DNA from: an uncultured Prevotella sp.
Lineage (GTDB): Bacteria > Bacteroidota > Bacteroidia > Bacteroidales > Bacteroidaceae
DNA length: 53,554 nucleotides
Assembly: GCA_934256705.1 (NCBI GenBank)
Contig: CAKQPF010000020.1
Location: 1-53,554 of the forward strand
Reading direction: 5' to 3'
Position numbers and translations under genes: made by a program. Under the pieces are notes generated by a model. It searched no databases, was not told where the DNA came from, and saw only the letters and a list, made by a program, of their open reading frames with translations. Every line of letters begins with the position of its first letter. The first letter of the stretch is position 1. This document shows positions 22,631 through 32,122 of this stretch, piece after piece.

Positions 22631-24547
22631 TTACTTAACCTCCTCGAAGTCAGCATCCTGGACATCAGGACCGTTCTGAGAAGACTGACCGCTGTTGCAG
22701 TTGCCGTTGTTGCAGCCACCGTTCATGTCAGGACCTGGCTGTGCGCCTGGCTGTGCACCTGCCTGATACATCTTCTGGGCTACAGTGTTGAGCTCTGCGA
22801 TGGCAGCGTCGATAGCAGCGACATCCTGTGCCTTGTGGGCATCCTTGAGCTTCTGGATGGCAGCTTCCATCTCAGCCTTTACATCTGCTGGAAGTTTGTC
22901 GCCCTGCTCCTTGAGCATGTTCTCGGTCTGGAAGATCATGGAGTCTGCCTGATTGAGCTTGTCAATCTTTTCACGCTCCTTCTTATCAGCCTCTGCGTTG
23001 GCTTCTGCCTCAGCTTTCATGCGGTTGATTTCATCCTCTGAGAGACCTGAAGATGCCTCGATGCGAATCTTCTGCTCCTTACCGGTAGCCTTATCCTTTG
23101 CAGATACGTTGAGGATACCGTTTGCGTCGATATCGAATGTTACTTCAATCTGTGGCACACCACGGCGTGCTGGAGCGATGCCTTCGAGGTTGAACTGACC
23201 GATGGACTTGTTTTGTGAAGCCATTGGACGCTCTCCCTGGAGTACGTGGATGGTAACTGCGGTCTGATTATCTACTGCTGTAGAGAATGTCTCTGACTTC
23301 TTGCAAGGGATAGTGGAGTTAGCGTCGATGAGCTTTGTCATTACGCCACCCATTGTCTCGATACCGAGAGTAAGAGGTGTAACGTCGAGGAGCACGATGT
23401 CGCCCACACCAGATTCCTTATTGAGGATAGCGCCCTGGATACAAGCACCTACTGCTACTACCTCATCTGGGTTTACGCCCTTTGAAGGCTCCTTGCCGAA
23501 ATAGTTCTTCACGAGTTCCTGAACGGCAGGAATACGGCTTGAACCACCTACGAGGATTACTTCGTCGATATCAGAGTTTGAGAGACCTGCGTCACGCATT
23601 GCATTCTGACAAGGTACGAGACAAGCCTGGATGAGGTTGTGAGCGAGCTGCTCGAACTGTGAACGTGTGAGAGTCTTTACAAGGTGCTTTGGCACGCCAC
23701 CTTCAGCAGAGATGTAAGGGAGGTTGATTTCTGTGGAAGAAGAACTTGAAAGCTCAATCTTAGCCTTCTCGGCAGCCTCCTTCAGACGCTGCATTGCCAT
23801 TGGATCCTTTGTGAGGTCAATGCCTTCATCAGCCTTGAAGCCGTTTGCGAGCCAGTCGATGATTACCTGATCGAAGTCATCACCGCCAAGGTGAGTGTCA
23901 CCATTTGTAGCGAGCACTTCGAATACGCCGCCACCGAACTCAAGGATTGAGATATCGAAAGTACCGCCACCGAGGTCGAATACTGCAATCTTCATGTCCT
24001 TGTTAGCCTTATCTACACCGTATGCGAGAGCAGCTGCGGTAGGCTCGTTGACAATACGCTGCACGTTGAGTCCAGCAATCTGTCCAGCCTCCTTGGTAGC
24101 CTGACGCTGTGAGTCGGAGAAATATGCAGGTACAGTGATTACTGCGTCTGTAACTTCCTGACCGAGATAGTCTTCTGCTGTCTTCTTCATCTTCTGGAGC
24201 ACCATGGCAGAAATCTCCTGAGGAGTATATTTACGACCGTCGATGTCAACACGTGGATAGCCGTTTTCATTTACTACAGTGTAAGGTACGCGAGTGATTT
24301 CCTTAGAGCACTGCTCGAAAGTCTCACCCATGAAACGCTTGATTGAGAAGATAGTGTTCTTAGGGTTTGTGATAGCCTGACGCTTTGCAGGGTCACCTAC
24401 CTTGCGCTCGCCGTCCTTTACGAAGCCTATTACAGAAGGCGTAGTACGCTTACCTTCAGAGTTTGCGATTACTACAGGCTCATTGCCTTCAAATACTGCA
24501 ACACAAGAGTTTGTTGTGCCGAGGTCGATACCAATAATCTTTCCCAT
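22631..24547 (-). CDS. dnaK: molecular chaperone DnaK (Hsp70)
   Basis: A 638-residue ATP-driven chaperone that binds unfolded segments with the help of DnaJ and GrpE. The nucleotide-binding domain begins IGIDLGTTNSCVAVFEG and holds AVFDLGGGTFDIS and VILVGGSSRIPAV; the substrate domain holds VTPLTLGIETMGG and ERPMASQNKSIGQF. The tail is rich in Gly/Asn/Gln and ends DADFEEVK, the bacterial EEVK type. dnaJ and grpE are not next to it, and I saw no CIRCE element upstream. Confidence 0.98.
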   Translation of the reverse strand: MGKIIGIDLGTTNSCVAVFEGNEPVVIANSEGKRTTPSVIGFVKDGERKVGDPAKRQAITNPKNTIFSIKRFMGETFEQCSKEITRVPYTVVNENGYPRVDIDGRKYTPQEISAMVLQKMKKTAEDYLGQEVTDAVITVPAYFSDSQRQATKEAGQIAGLNVQRIVNEPTAAALAYGVDKANKDMKIAVFDLGGGTFDISILEFGGGVFEVLATNGDTHLGGDDFDQVIIDWLANGFKADEGIDLTKDPMAMQRLKEAAEKAKIELSSSSSTEINLPYISAEGGVPKHLVKTLTRSQFEQLAHNLIQACLVPCQNAMRDAGLSNSDIDEVILVGGSSRIPAVQELVKNYFGKEPSKGVNPDEVVAVGACIQGAILNKESGVGDIVLLDVTPLTLGIETMGGVMTKLIDANSTIPCKKSETFSTAVDNQTAVTIHVLQGERPMASQNKSIGQFNLEGIAPARRGVPQIEVTFDIDANGILNVSAKDKATGKEQKIRIEASSGLSEDEINRMKAEAEANAEADKKEREKIDKLNQADSMIFQTENMLKEQGDKLPADVKAEMEAAIQKLKDAHKAQDVAAIDAAIAELNTVAQKMYQAGAQPGAQPGPDMNGGCNNGNCNSGQSSQNGPDVQDADFEEVK

Positions 24548-25169
24548 GATTCTTATTTTTTATTTTGTTATTATTCTTGTTATGTTATAGCCATCCCGAC
24601 GGATTGCTCCGTTTAGCGTGGCTTCGCAATCATTATTACAAAGGCTGTGCCAATGTATGTGGACCATTTGCTTTGGTATGGTTGAGGGTGACATGACACT
24701 GACATTTTTTGTGCATCATATTTATATATAATAAGGTATATGGGGAAAGACCACTGACAATTTGTCGGTTTCTGCTGAATTGAATGGATAAAAGCCTGGA
24801 AAATGATGCTCATGGAATGGAGAAAGCAATGGGAAAGCAAATGCGGAAAAATGGAACAAAAAGGCGATGTCTTTGCTTTTACAGAGTGGGAGCGATGATA
24901 TTGCGATGCAATAGCTTAGTTATCGCGGCGTAATATCTATGCTTTTGGACTGTAATATCTATGCTTTTAGAGGGTGAAAATTATGCTTTTGCAATCTATT
25001 GAATGTCAGAATGTTACAGAGGGGTAAAAGCATCTTGTGGCGATTGTGGAAAAATCGGACAATTTTTGCCCTGCTTGTTTGGCGAAGAACTGTTCTCGTT
25101 GTTTGGTAATCTGGTTGTTTAGTGGTTTTGTTGAATGCAATAAAAAATCAACCGAATTGCGCTATGGAA
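24548..25169. other. spacer with repeat array between dnaK and the HAD gene
   Basis: About 620 bp without a recognisable gene. It should hold the dnaK promoter, which I could not place with confidence. It contains a 22-bp-phased array (24908-24995) and a GTTGTTT-rich stretch (about 25095-25140) related to the one at 3773-3848. Confidence 0.6.
24908..24995. repeat. 22-bp-phased array, AAAAGCATAG family, reverse orientation
   Basis: Units of 22 bp start at 24908 (degenerate), 24930, 24952 and 24974. The core reads GTAATATCTATGCTTTT, the complement of the 2481-2568 unit. The third and fourth units fade at the ends. Confidence 0.75.
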
Positions 25170-25970
25170 TCAAAGATACAGACTGTTGAGGATGTTTGCC
25201 ACGCCGTTGTCATCCACGGTAGTGGTGACGATGTCGGCAGAAGCCTTCACCATGTCGCTGGCATTGCCCATAGCCACTCCTGTGCCGGCATGGCGTATCA
25301 TGCTGATGTCGTTGCCGCCATCGCCGAAAGCCATCGTGTCGGCAAGGTCGAAACCGTAATGGCGTATCACGGCATCAATGCCGGAAGCCTTGTCTGTGCC
25401 GCTTGCCACGCAGTCGGCAAAGTCGGGATGCCAGCGGTTTTCATTGCAGTGGCGCAGTATGTCCGTCATGATATGCTGGCTTTCTGCCTCAGTGAAGAAG
25501 GCGATTACCTGCATCACCTGGAATGATAGAGCGTCCTGACAGTCATGCAGTTCCGGTCGCTTGACGTCGAGCAGTTCGAATACGTCAGTCACAGAGTCTG
25601 GAATGCCTTTCGGAGCCACGAGTATGGCCTTGTCATTGCCGGCGTACACCACTGCCTTTCCTGTCTTTTTCTGCTCTTCTATCATGCGTTCCACGTCCTC
25701 CTGCTCCACGGGGCGGGAGAATATGACGGTGCCGTCCTTCTTCTGGCAGTGGGCGCCGTTAACTGATATGATGCCATCATATTCCAGTTCGCCGAGATTG
25801 TCGATGAAAGGGATAGGTCGTCCGGTGGCAATCCATACCTCCACGCCTTTCTCCCTTATCCTATGTATGGCTTGTATGGCGGATTGAGGCACGCGATGCG
25901 TCTGGAAAGACACCAGTGTGCCGTCGATGTCGAAGAATATTATCTTTGGATTTCTTGCGTTGTCTGTCAT
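25170..25970 (-). CDS. HAD superfamily phosphatase, Cof type
   Basis: A 266-residue cytoplasmic hydrolase. The nucleophile motif is FFDIDGTLVSF (DxDGT, Asp at about 14), followed by a Cof-type cap (about 85-190) and the C-terminal metal-binding motif MAFGDGGNDISMIRHAG. Members dephosphorylate sugar phosphates and cofactors such as FMN or PLP; the substrate cannot be told. It has its own promoter (26013-26044). Confidence 0.9.
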   Translation of the reverse strand: MTDNARNPKIIFFDIDGTLVSFQTHRVPQSAIQAIHRIREKGVEVWIATGRPIPFIDNLGELEYDGIISVNGAHCQKKDGTVIFSRPVEQEDVERMIEEQKKTGKAVVYAGNDKAILVAPKGIPDSVTDVFELLDVKRPELHDCQDALSFQVMQVIAFFTEAESQHIMTDILRHCNENRWHPDFADCVASGTDKASGIDAVIRHYGFDLADTMAFGDGGNDISMIRHAGTGVAMGNASDMVKASADIVTTTVDDNGVANILNSLYL

Positions 25971-26012
25971 GTTTTTTGTCGTTATTGATTACCCTGTATA
26001 GTATTTCGTCTG

Positions 26013-26044
26013 CAAAGGTATATACTTTTTGCGGTAAAAACAAA
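26013..26044 (-). promoter_or_regulatory. Bacteroidota-type promoter of the HAD gene
   Basis: On the minus strand TTTG (26044-26041), 20 bp, then TACCTTTG (26020-26013). Transcription would start near 26006, about 36 bases before the start codon at 25970. Confidence 0.75.
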
Positions 26045-26126
26045 ATATAATTCTGTTTTTACCGCATAATGATGTTGATTTCTCAATATTTGATTCTTTT
26101 TGACAAGTGGAGTCTGGGAATACGCT

Positions 26127-26477
26127 TTACAGGCTTTCCATCCTCTGCATAAACTCCTCTTTGCTGATGCCGAGCAGCGTCATGTCGCGTTTCAGTTGCG
26201 GACAGGTCTCATTGAAGAAAACCTCCTTGCGGTGCGCCATGATGCGGTCGCGGGCTCCAGCGGTGACGTAGTAGCCCATGCCGCGCCGCTGATAGATGAT
26301 GCCGTCGCGCGAAAGTTGCTCGTAGCATTTCACGGCGGTGTTGGTATTTACCTGTAACAGCGTTCCATATTCTCTCACAGACGGTATCCTCATGTCGTCG
26401 GAATAGGTGCCGGCAAGGATTTCATCCATCATTCGGTCAGCCATTTGCAGATATATCGGTCTGTCTTGTGTAAACAT
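26127..26477 (-). CDS. GntR family transcriptional regulator (YtrA type)
   Basis: A 116-residue DNA-binding protein. A winged helix of GntR type fills the N-terminal part (PIYLQMADRMMDEILAGTYSDDMRIPSVREYGTLLQVNTNTAVKCYEQL), given here as a domain of about residues 7-56, and the short C-terminal tail lacks an effector domain. This matches the YtrA subgroup, which usually represses ABC transporter operons. The ATG at 26477 was chosen over a TTG three codons upstream. It is the last gene of the run starting at 29026 and is the likely reader of the palindrome at 29146-29171. Confidence 0.88.
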   Translation of the reverse strand: MFTQDRPIYLQMADRMMDEILAGTYSDDMRIPSVREYGTLLQVNTNTAVKCYEQLSRDGIIYQRRGMGYYVTAGARDRIMAHRKEVFFNETCPQLKRDMTLLGISKEEFMQRMESL

Positions 26478-26579
26478 AGTATGCAATTTCTTTCAAGGAT
26501 GTCAAGGTAAGTGCCCGGTAAGAGCACTTCCTTAACTCCTCATTTTCAAACTAATAACTAAAAAAGTAATCTGTATGAC

Positions 26580-27365
26580 CTATGCTATCATCTTGTTGCA
26601 GAAACGGCGGTAAGCCCAATAGTAGGCTCCTATGATGGTGCCGAACGCAATGAGATAGAACGTGATGTTGCCCATCACCTCCGGATCGACGAGAAGGTGC
26701 ACTGAGTATGTCTTGTTGGAATAAACCAATGGCAGCATCAGGCTCGTGAAAATGATGGAGAGGAGAATCAGCACTCCGATGAGCAGCAGCGTCGTCTTGA
26801 TGAATGACATGTTGCGGAAGAATGTCGAGCCCAATGTATATACGGCATGGAACCAAAGGAATGACACTATGCTGTGGGTCAGAACAATGTAGCCTGGCTT
26901 GCTGTAGTCGTAATCACTGAAACTGGAAACGAAGACATCGGAGAAATAACTCAATGTCAGCGACCCCGTAGTGAAGCGAAGGCAGATGTTATAGATTGCC
27001 TGTACCACGTCAGCCATGATGAGGGCGCAGAGGAACATCAGCGAATAGCCTACCACTCCGATTATCCATCGGGCGATGAACTTGTCCCTGTTGTTTGCAG
27101 GAAGCATGAGAAACTGGATGGAAGAGGCGCGCGTCTTGAGCGGACTCATCATCTTGCTGGCGCTCAAGACCATACAGATGAAGAGTGCTATGTTTGCTAT
27201 GGTGATGGCTGCACTGTAGCTTATGCGCAGCGTATTGCTGAGGTCGGTGTATGTTCCGGCGCAGATGGTGGAGAAAAACAGGAATATTGCTGCCATTACC
27301 ATGGTGGAGAAGAAGATGTTTTTCTTCTCTGTGGTGATGGTGTGGAGGATTATTTTCTTTATCAT
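26580..27365 (-). CDS. membrane protein, probable ABC transporter permease
   Basis: A 261-residue protein with six hydrophobic segments (roughly 15-35, 50-70, 95-120, 155-180, 190-215, 230-250) and no other motif that I recognise. Its place between the DUF2807 and GntR genes, in a run that begins with an ABC ATPase, suggests it is the membrane partner of that ATPase. The cargo is unknown. Gaps are 18 bp upstream and about 100 bp downstream to the GntR gene. Confidence 0.75.
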   Translation of the reverse strand: MIKKIILHTITTEKKNIFFSTMVMAAIFLFFSTICAGTYTDLSNTLRISYSAAITIANIALFICMVLSASKMMSPLKTRASSIQFLMLPANNRDKFIARWIIGVVGYSLMFLCALIMADVVQAIYNICLRFTTGSLTLSYFSDVFVSSFSDYDYSKPGYIVLTHSIVSFLWFHAVYTLGSTFFRNMSFIKTTLLLIGVLILLSIIFTSLMLPLVYSNKTYSVHLLVDPEVMGNITFYLIAFGTIIGAYYWAYRRFCNKMIA

Positions 27366-27383
27366 ATCGCTATTGCTTGTTTG

Positions 27384-28208
27384 TTAGTGGTTGATGTTTG
27401 CCTTGCCGTTTTTTGCCTTTGCCTGGCTGATTCTGAGTGAGCTGTCGTCGATGTCCGCCCTGCCGCTGGTGTCTTTTGTCAGATTTCTGACGGAGCCTTT
27501 GAGTTCAGCATCGCAAGCGCCTGATGCCAGGATGTGGGCATTTCCGCAGTTTCGGAAATAAATGTCGAGGTCACTCTTGCCTGATGACTGGATATCCACT
27601 GTTTCAGCATTGTATATCCCGACTTTAATATCGCTCAGTCCGGAGGTGGAAAACTCTACTTTCCTGCTCTCAAGGCGCTTGATTTCTATATCGCTCTTGC
27701 CGGAAGCCCTAAGGGAAAACTCGCCTTGGCTCTTCACTCTGTGTGCTTCAAAGTCGATAGCACCGGCAGAATGTATCTCATTGAGGTACGGAGCGTGGAC
27801 TGTCACTTTGATGTCATAGTCGAAAGCCGTGTCTATGGCATCCTTTATGCCGTGGAAAGTAAAGGTCCAGTTGTCCTTGGGCTTGTCGTCATTCTCTAAG
27901 ATATTCCCATCGAACGAGACTTGGAGGAGAGCGATATTCAGAATGCCGTCAGTCACTTCTGTTGACACCTTGGCATCCAATGCCTTGTCGGCTTCGATTT
28001 CCACATAGCAGGAGTCGTCCACTATGTATGTCACGTCCATTCCGCCACCTATGCTTATCCTGTCGAAATGGTCACATGAACGTGTGGTTTTGACGATTTC
28101 GCCAGACAGTTTCGTTGAATTGTTTTCCTTCACTGTGATGGTGCACGAACTGAAGAGCACCAATGCGAGGGATGCCACAAGGGCTAATGTAATGGAAACG
28201 GTTCTCAT
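27384..28208 (-). CDS. DUF2807 (GIN domain) lipoprotein
   Basis: A 274-residue exported protein. The N terminus VSITLALVASLALVLFSSC is a lipoprotein signal with the lipid-bearing Cys near residue 21. The remainder is a repetitive beta-rich fold with recurring ASGKSDIEI, STSGLSDIKV, SSGKSDLDI and ASGACDAEL segments, typical of the DUF2807 'putative auto-transporter adhesin head' family. It probably forms a right-handed beta-helix in the cell envelope. It overlaps the upstream ABC ATPase gene by 4 bp, so the two are translationally coupled; an envelope role linked to that transporter is inferred. Confidence 0.85.
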   Translation of the reverse strand: MRTVSITLALVASLALVLFSSCTITVKENNSTKLSGEIVKTTRSCDHFDRISIGGGMDVTYIVDDSCYVEIEADKALDAKVSTEVTDGILNIALLQVSFDGNILENDDKPKDNWTFTFHGIKDAIDTAFDYDIKVTVHAPYLNEIHSAGAIDFEAHRVKSQGEFSLRASGKSDIEIKRLESRKVEFSTSGLSDIKVGIYNAETVDIQSSGKSDLDIYFRNCGNAHILASGACDAELKGSVRNLTKDTSGRADIDDSSLRISQAKAKNGKANINH

Positions 28209-29026
28209 AATCTGTGATTGATTGCTGCATTAAACAATAATTCGATGTTTACATTCGTCTCCTTGTCATTGCTGGAGGTGCGATGGGCTATCGTGGCGTT
28301 GCCCTGAAGGGTAGGCTCCTGATAGATGACTTCGCTATCCGGTGTTCCAGGTGCTCTGAAGTCGAATGTGTATTTGCGGGTCAGTTCCTCGTTGGAAGCA
28401 TTGAGCAGGAGGCGGTCATTGTCGATGATGATGATGTGGTCGATGAGAAATTCCACGTCGTGCACCTGATGCGTTGAGATGACAATCACGCGGTCATCGC
28501 TCATTGCGCTCGACACCACCTTGCGGAACTGTGCCTTGCTCGGTATGTCGAGTCCGTTGGTAGGCTCGTCCATCAGCAGATGCTTGACGCCGGTGGCAAG
28601 GGCAAAGCTGATGATCACTTTCTTCTGCTGTCCCATAGAGAGGCTGGTGAGGATAGGATTGCCCGTGATGTCAAACTCATTGAGGCATCTTCTGAATGTC
28701 TCATTGTCATACTTGGGGTAGAAACTGCCGAGCGATGCGCTCCATTCTGACAGTTTGATAGGCGGAAGAGTGAACTCCTCATTTATGATATAGAAGTCTT
28801 CCAGCGTCTCCTGTCGGCGCTCTATGGTCTTCACCCCGTCGGCTTTGATGCTTCCGATTTGCGGTTTCAGCAGTCCGGCGATGAGGTAGAGTAGGGTGGA
28901 TTTGCCGGTTCCGTTCTTTCCCAGCAGACCATATATCTTGTTCTCATTCAGCGAAAGGCTGAGGTCGGTGTGGATATTGTGCCTCGATTTTCCGTAGGCA
29001 AATGTCATGTTTTCGATTTGTATCAT
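28205..29026 (-). CDS. ABC transporter ATP-binding protein
   Basis: A 273-residue ATPase with Walker A GKNGTGKST (36-44), signature LSMGQQKK, Walker B HLLMDEPTNGLD and a switch histidine in VISTHQVHD. It resembles the subunits of small GntR-linked exporters. First gene of the run ABC-DUF2807-permease-GntR. Its promoter and an operator-like palindrome lie at 29146-29202, and a leader of about 140 bases precedes the start codon. Confidence 0.92.
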   Translation of the reverse strand: MIQIENMTFAYGKSRHNIHTDLSLSLNENKIYGLLGKNGTGKSTLLYLIAGLLKPQIGSIKADGVKTIERRQETLEDFYIINEEFTLPPIKLSEWSASLGSFYPKYDNETFRRCLNEFDITGNPILTSLSMGQQKKVIISFALATGVKHLLMDEPTNGLDIPSKAQFRKVVSSAMSDDRVIVISTHQVHDVEFLIDHIIIIDNDRLLLNASNEELTRKYTFDFRAPGTPDSEVIYQEPTLQGNATIAHRTSSNDKETNVNIELLFNAAINHRL

Positions 29027-29145
29027 ACCTTAATTATATATTATAGTGTTATTGTTTCTGTCGTTTCGTTGTCTTTTTGTGTCGTTGTGTGATTCTGTTG
29101 TCGATGCTTTGAATCTCCAATAATATTGATTCGATGGCATTATAA

Positions 29146-29171
29146 CAGTGTACTAATGTTGTAGTACACTG
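29146..29171. promoter_or_regulatory. operator-like palindrome at the ABC operon promoter
   Basis: CAGTGTACTA-N6-TAGTACACTG is a perfect 10-bp inverted repeat. It lies directly downstream of the -7 box (29172-29179), covering the expected transcription start, which is the place for a repressor site. The GntR/YtrA-type protein encoded at the end of the operon is the natural candidate to bind it. Confidence 0.8.
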
Positions 29172-29202
29172 CAAAAGTACAGTTATTCCATAATACTTGC
29201 AA
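29172..29202 (-). promoter_or_regulatory. promoter of the ABC-GntR operon
   Basis: On the minus strand TTG (29202-29200), 20 bp, then TACTTTTG (29179-29172). The match and the neighbouring palindrome support each other. Confidence 0.7.
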
Positions 29203-29277
29203 GAAAATACCGAAGAAAATGATTTGGAATTAGTGTTTTTCTTTGATTTTGTAATATGGAGATTGCAAAAACGGAAA

Positions 29278-29314
29278 AGAGGTATATAGACTTGCTTATG
29301 GTCTATATACCTCT
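29278..29314. terminator. terminator-like hairpin after aminopeptidase C
   Basis: A perfect 14-bp stem (AGAGGTATATAGAC with its complement at 29301-29314) closes a 9-base loop. It lies about 70 bases after the stop of the minus-strand gene at 29382. The following T run is weak. Confidence 0.6.
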
Positions 29315-29381
29315 ATGTTATTGAGAATTATAAGTATGCGGTCAGAATTATTTTCATATTTTTGACCATCAACTTATTGTA

Positions 29382-30779
29382 TTATTCGTCGCAACCGAAG
29401 AGAGGGTCGTCATACTTCACCATGATAGGCTTGTCGTTTTCGATCTTCAGGATTTCGGCAGGAACGTACTTCTTGTCCACTACAAGGCGGAACATATTGT
29501 CACGGAACCACTGCTCTGTCATGATAGCGCAGCCATTCTGACCGTGGGCGGTGCCCCAACTGTTCTCCACCTTCCACTTGAGAGGGTTGCCCTGCTTGTC
29601 GAGATCCACTGCTGTGAGTGTCATGGCGTGTGCAGACATGCTCTCGAATGTAGAGATACGCTCAGCCTTATTCATTGGGAAAGTAGTGTTGAAGAGAGTA
29701 GCGTAGTCGAAGAGATCTACGTCCATGAGACCTCTTTCACGGTCCATCTGAGGAAGGTCGTAAGAGCTGTACATCTTGGTGTTGGCCTTCAGGGATGCGA
29801 TAGCTATCTTTTCGATGTCCTCCATCGGAAGGTTGATGTAGCGCCAGTTGTGTCCATCATAGACGTGGCGGTCGTGCTGCACCTCATATACCTTGTAATA
29901 ATCGTGACGTGGGTCGTTCATCAGCATGGTGTATTTGCCGATCATAGGGTCGCCAGCCACTTCCTTGTAGAATGACTGTGGAGTGTAGGTCTTCTCTTCA
30001 CCGATGATCTTGCCAGTCTTGTCGCGGTGAGCATACTTGAATTCCTTGACAGGCTCGCCCAATGTCATAGAGAGGATGCGGTAAACCTCAGCGAGCATCT
30101 CTGTCTTTCTTGCTTCGATAGTGGCTGGCTTCTTCTTGCCCTGCACCATCTTGCGGAGCTCCAAGCCAAATTCGCGAAGCTTTGTGGAGATGATCTGACC
30201 CTGCAGACGAGAGTTTTCTGACTGATAAGTCTCTGGCATCACGCACTTTGGCACGAGACCGTACTTTGCAGTGAGGTCAATGATACCGCAGAACGTGCCG
30301 CCGTCATTGAGAGGAGCCTTGAAGAAGAACTTCACTTCCGGGTCTTCGATGTCCTTGTTGGCTGTGTTGATCGCTCCCTGCAGGAAGAGATTTGACTTCT
30401 CCAGCTGGTCGAAGAAGAAGGTGTAGTCGTGTGAGAACTCCACTGCGAGGGTGTCTTTGTGCTGACGAGCGAAGTCAGAACGGAGCACATTCATGCTGGT
30501 AAACATCCAGCAGCGTCCGGAAGACTTCTGGTTGTGGATGCTCTGGCTTGTGGTCTCCACGCTGAAATGATTGTCAACGGGACCCTGCTTTTGTGGGTTC
30601 TTGGCAAGGTTGTTGATGTTGTTTGAAGCTATTGCATTTCTCAGAGCCTGCTGTGTCTTGCAAGTCTTTTGGCTCTGCTCTATCTTCTGCAGCATCTCAG
30701 GAGAGATACCGCCAGCCTTGGTCTGTGCATTTGCAGACATGGCAAACAGGGTAAGGGAAAGTAAAAGGAATGATTTCAT
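29382..30779 (-). CDS. C1B aminopeptidase, bleomycin hydrolase (PepC) type, exported
   Basis: A 465-residue papain-fold peptidase. The signal peptide MKSFLLLSLTLFAMSANAQ (cut after about residue 19) sends it to the periplasm or beyond, unlike the cytosolic PepC of lactobacilli. The catalytic Cys is C90 in QKSSGRCWMF; His stands in SAHAMTLTAVD, and Asn in KVENSWGTAHG. Family members trim N-terminal residues from peptides. It is located between recA and the ABC operon, probably with its own transcript. Confidence 0.93.
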   Translation of the reverse strand: MKSFLLLSLTLFAMSANAQTKAGGISPEMLQKIEQSQKTCKTQQALRNAIASNNINNLAKNPQKQGPVDNHFSVETTSQSIHNQKSSGRCWMFTSMNVLRSDFARQHKDTLAVEFSHDYTFFFDQLEKSNLFLQGAINTANKDIEDPEVKFFFKAPLNDGGTFCGIIDLTAKYGLVPKCVMPETYQSENSRLQGQIISTKLREFGLELRKMVQGKKKPATIEARKTEMLAEVYRILSMTLGEPVKEFKYAHRDKTGKIIGEEKTYTPQSFYKEVAGDPMIGKYTMLMNDPRHDYYKVYEVQHDRHVYDGHNWRYINLPMEDIEKIAIASLKANTKMYSSYDLPQMDRERGLMDVDLFDYATLFNTTFPMNKAERISTFESMSAHAMTLTAVDLDKQGNPLKWKVENSWGTAHGQNGCAIMTEQWFRDNMFRLVVDKKYVPAEILKIENDKPIMVKYDDPLFGCDE

Positions 30780-30970
30780 TGTTTGATTTTAAATGGTTTA
30801 ATATTAGATTTTTTTACAAGGTGCGTCTCATTGACGCAATGTTGGAATTGTATTCTCTTGAAATTCCGATGCTTCTGCTGTCGTCCGTAGAAACGGTAAT
30901 GGCAGAAACCGAAACGGAAATAATGGAAAGGAGAGGCTGAGGCGGGAATTGTTGCATCCCGCCTGCAGTC

Positions 30971-31990
30971 TTATGCGTTTTCTTCAGCGATCGCGGCACG
31001 AAGCTTTGCCTCCAGTTCGTCGCAGAGTTCTGGATTGTCTCTGAGCACCTGGAGAGATGCATCGCGACCCTGGGCCAGCTTGGAACCTTCGTAAGAGAAC
31101 CATGAACCGCTCTTGGCCACGATGTTCTTCTCCACTGCAAGGTCAAGGATTTCACCCACTTTACAGATTCCTTCACCGAACATGATGTCAAATTCGCAAC
31201 GGCGGAAAGGAGGAGCTACCTTGTTCTTTACCACCTTTACCTTGGTAAGATTACCGATTACATCCTCACCATTCTTGATGGCAGAAGACTTGCGGATATC
31301 AAGTCGCACGGAAGCATAGAACTTCAGAGCGTTACCGCCCGTAGTGGTCTCAGGATTACCGAAGGTGATTCCTATCTTTTCACGAAGCTGATTGATGAAG
31401 ATACACGTGGTATTGGTTTTTGAAATCACGGAAGTCATCTTGCGAAGAGCCTGCGACATGAGTCTTGCATGCAGTCCCACCTTGTTTTCTCCCATGTCTC
31501 CTTCGATTTCTGCCTTAGGAGTAAGGGCTGCCACAGAGTCGATTACGATGAGGTCTATGGCAGAAGAAGAGATGAGCTGATCAGCAATCTGGAGAGCCTG
31601 CTCACCGTTGTCTGGCTGGGAAATGTACAGCTCATTGATGTCAACGCCGAGCGCTTGAGCGTAGAAACTGTCGAAAGCGTGCTCAGCATCGATGATTGCT
31701 GCTACGCCGCCTTGCTTCTGCACCTCTGCAATAGCATGGATGGCGAGAGTCGTTTTACCGGAAGACTCCGGACCATATATCTCGATGATTCTGCCGCGAG
31801 GGTAACCTCCGACGCCGAGGGCTATGTCAAGACCGAACGAACCGGTAGGTATCACGTCAATTTTATCCACATGATTGTCGCCGAGCTTCATGATGCTGCC
31901 CTTTCCGAAGTCTTTCTCTATCTTGCTGAGAGCAGCCTGAAGGGCTTTGAGTTTAGGATTTACATCCTCTATTTCTTCTTTTTTAGCCAT
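30971..31990 (-). CDS. recA: recombinase RecA
   Basis: A 339-residue DNA-strand exchange protein and co-protease for LexA-type repressors. Walker A GPESSGKTT (73-81), the VIDSVAALTPKAE segment, the DNA-binding loop L2 region INQLREKIGITFGNPETTTGG, and the usual C-terminal acidic tail are present. The start follows from a standard MAKKEEIEDVNPKLKAL N terminus. A structured spacer with a heptamer array lies upstream. Confidence 0.98.
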   Translation of the reverse strand: MAKKEEIEDVNPKLKALQAALSKIEKDFGKGSIMKLGDNHVDKIDVIPTGSFGLDIALGVGGYPRGRIIEIYGPESSGKTTLAIHAIAEVQKQGGVAAIIDAEHAFDSFYAQALGVDINELYISQPDNGEQALQIADQLISSSAIDLIVIDSVAALTPKAEIEGDMGENKVGLHARLMSQALRKMTSVISKTNTTCIFINQLREKIGITFGNPETTTGGNALKFYASVRLDIRKSSAIKNGEDVIGNLTKVKVVKNKVAPPFRRCEFDIMFGEGICKVGEILDLAVEKNIVAKSGSWFSYEGSKLAQGRDASLQVLRDNPELCDELEAKLRAAIAEENA

Positions 31991-32006
31991 TGTCTTTCTT
32001 TCTGTT

Positions 32007-32081
32007 GAGTGTGGGTGTGACTTATGTAGTCACATTCCTTTCTTCTATATTAGAATCAGAATGTCGTGGTAAGCCACACTC
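32007..32081. repeat. nested hairpins between the dehydrogenase gene and recA
   Basis: GAGTGTGGG near 32008 can pair with CCACACTC near 32075, and within this the segment TGTGACT-TATGT-AGTCACA forms a smaller hairpin near 32018. It may end the upstream minus-strand gene or regulate recA; the sequence does not say which. Confidence 0.5.
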
Positions 32082-32083
32082 AG

Positions 32084-32118
32084 GAATTATGAATTATGAA
32101 TTATGAACTATGAATTAT
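32084..32118. repeat. heptanucleotide array, five copies of GAATTAT
   Basis: GAATTAT repeated five times with one variant (GAACTAT), ending four bases before the complement of the stop codon of the minus-strand gene at 32123. It is the same unit as in the 9992-10138 array. Confidence 0.9.
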
Positions 32119-32122
32119 ACAC

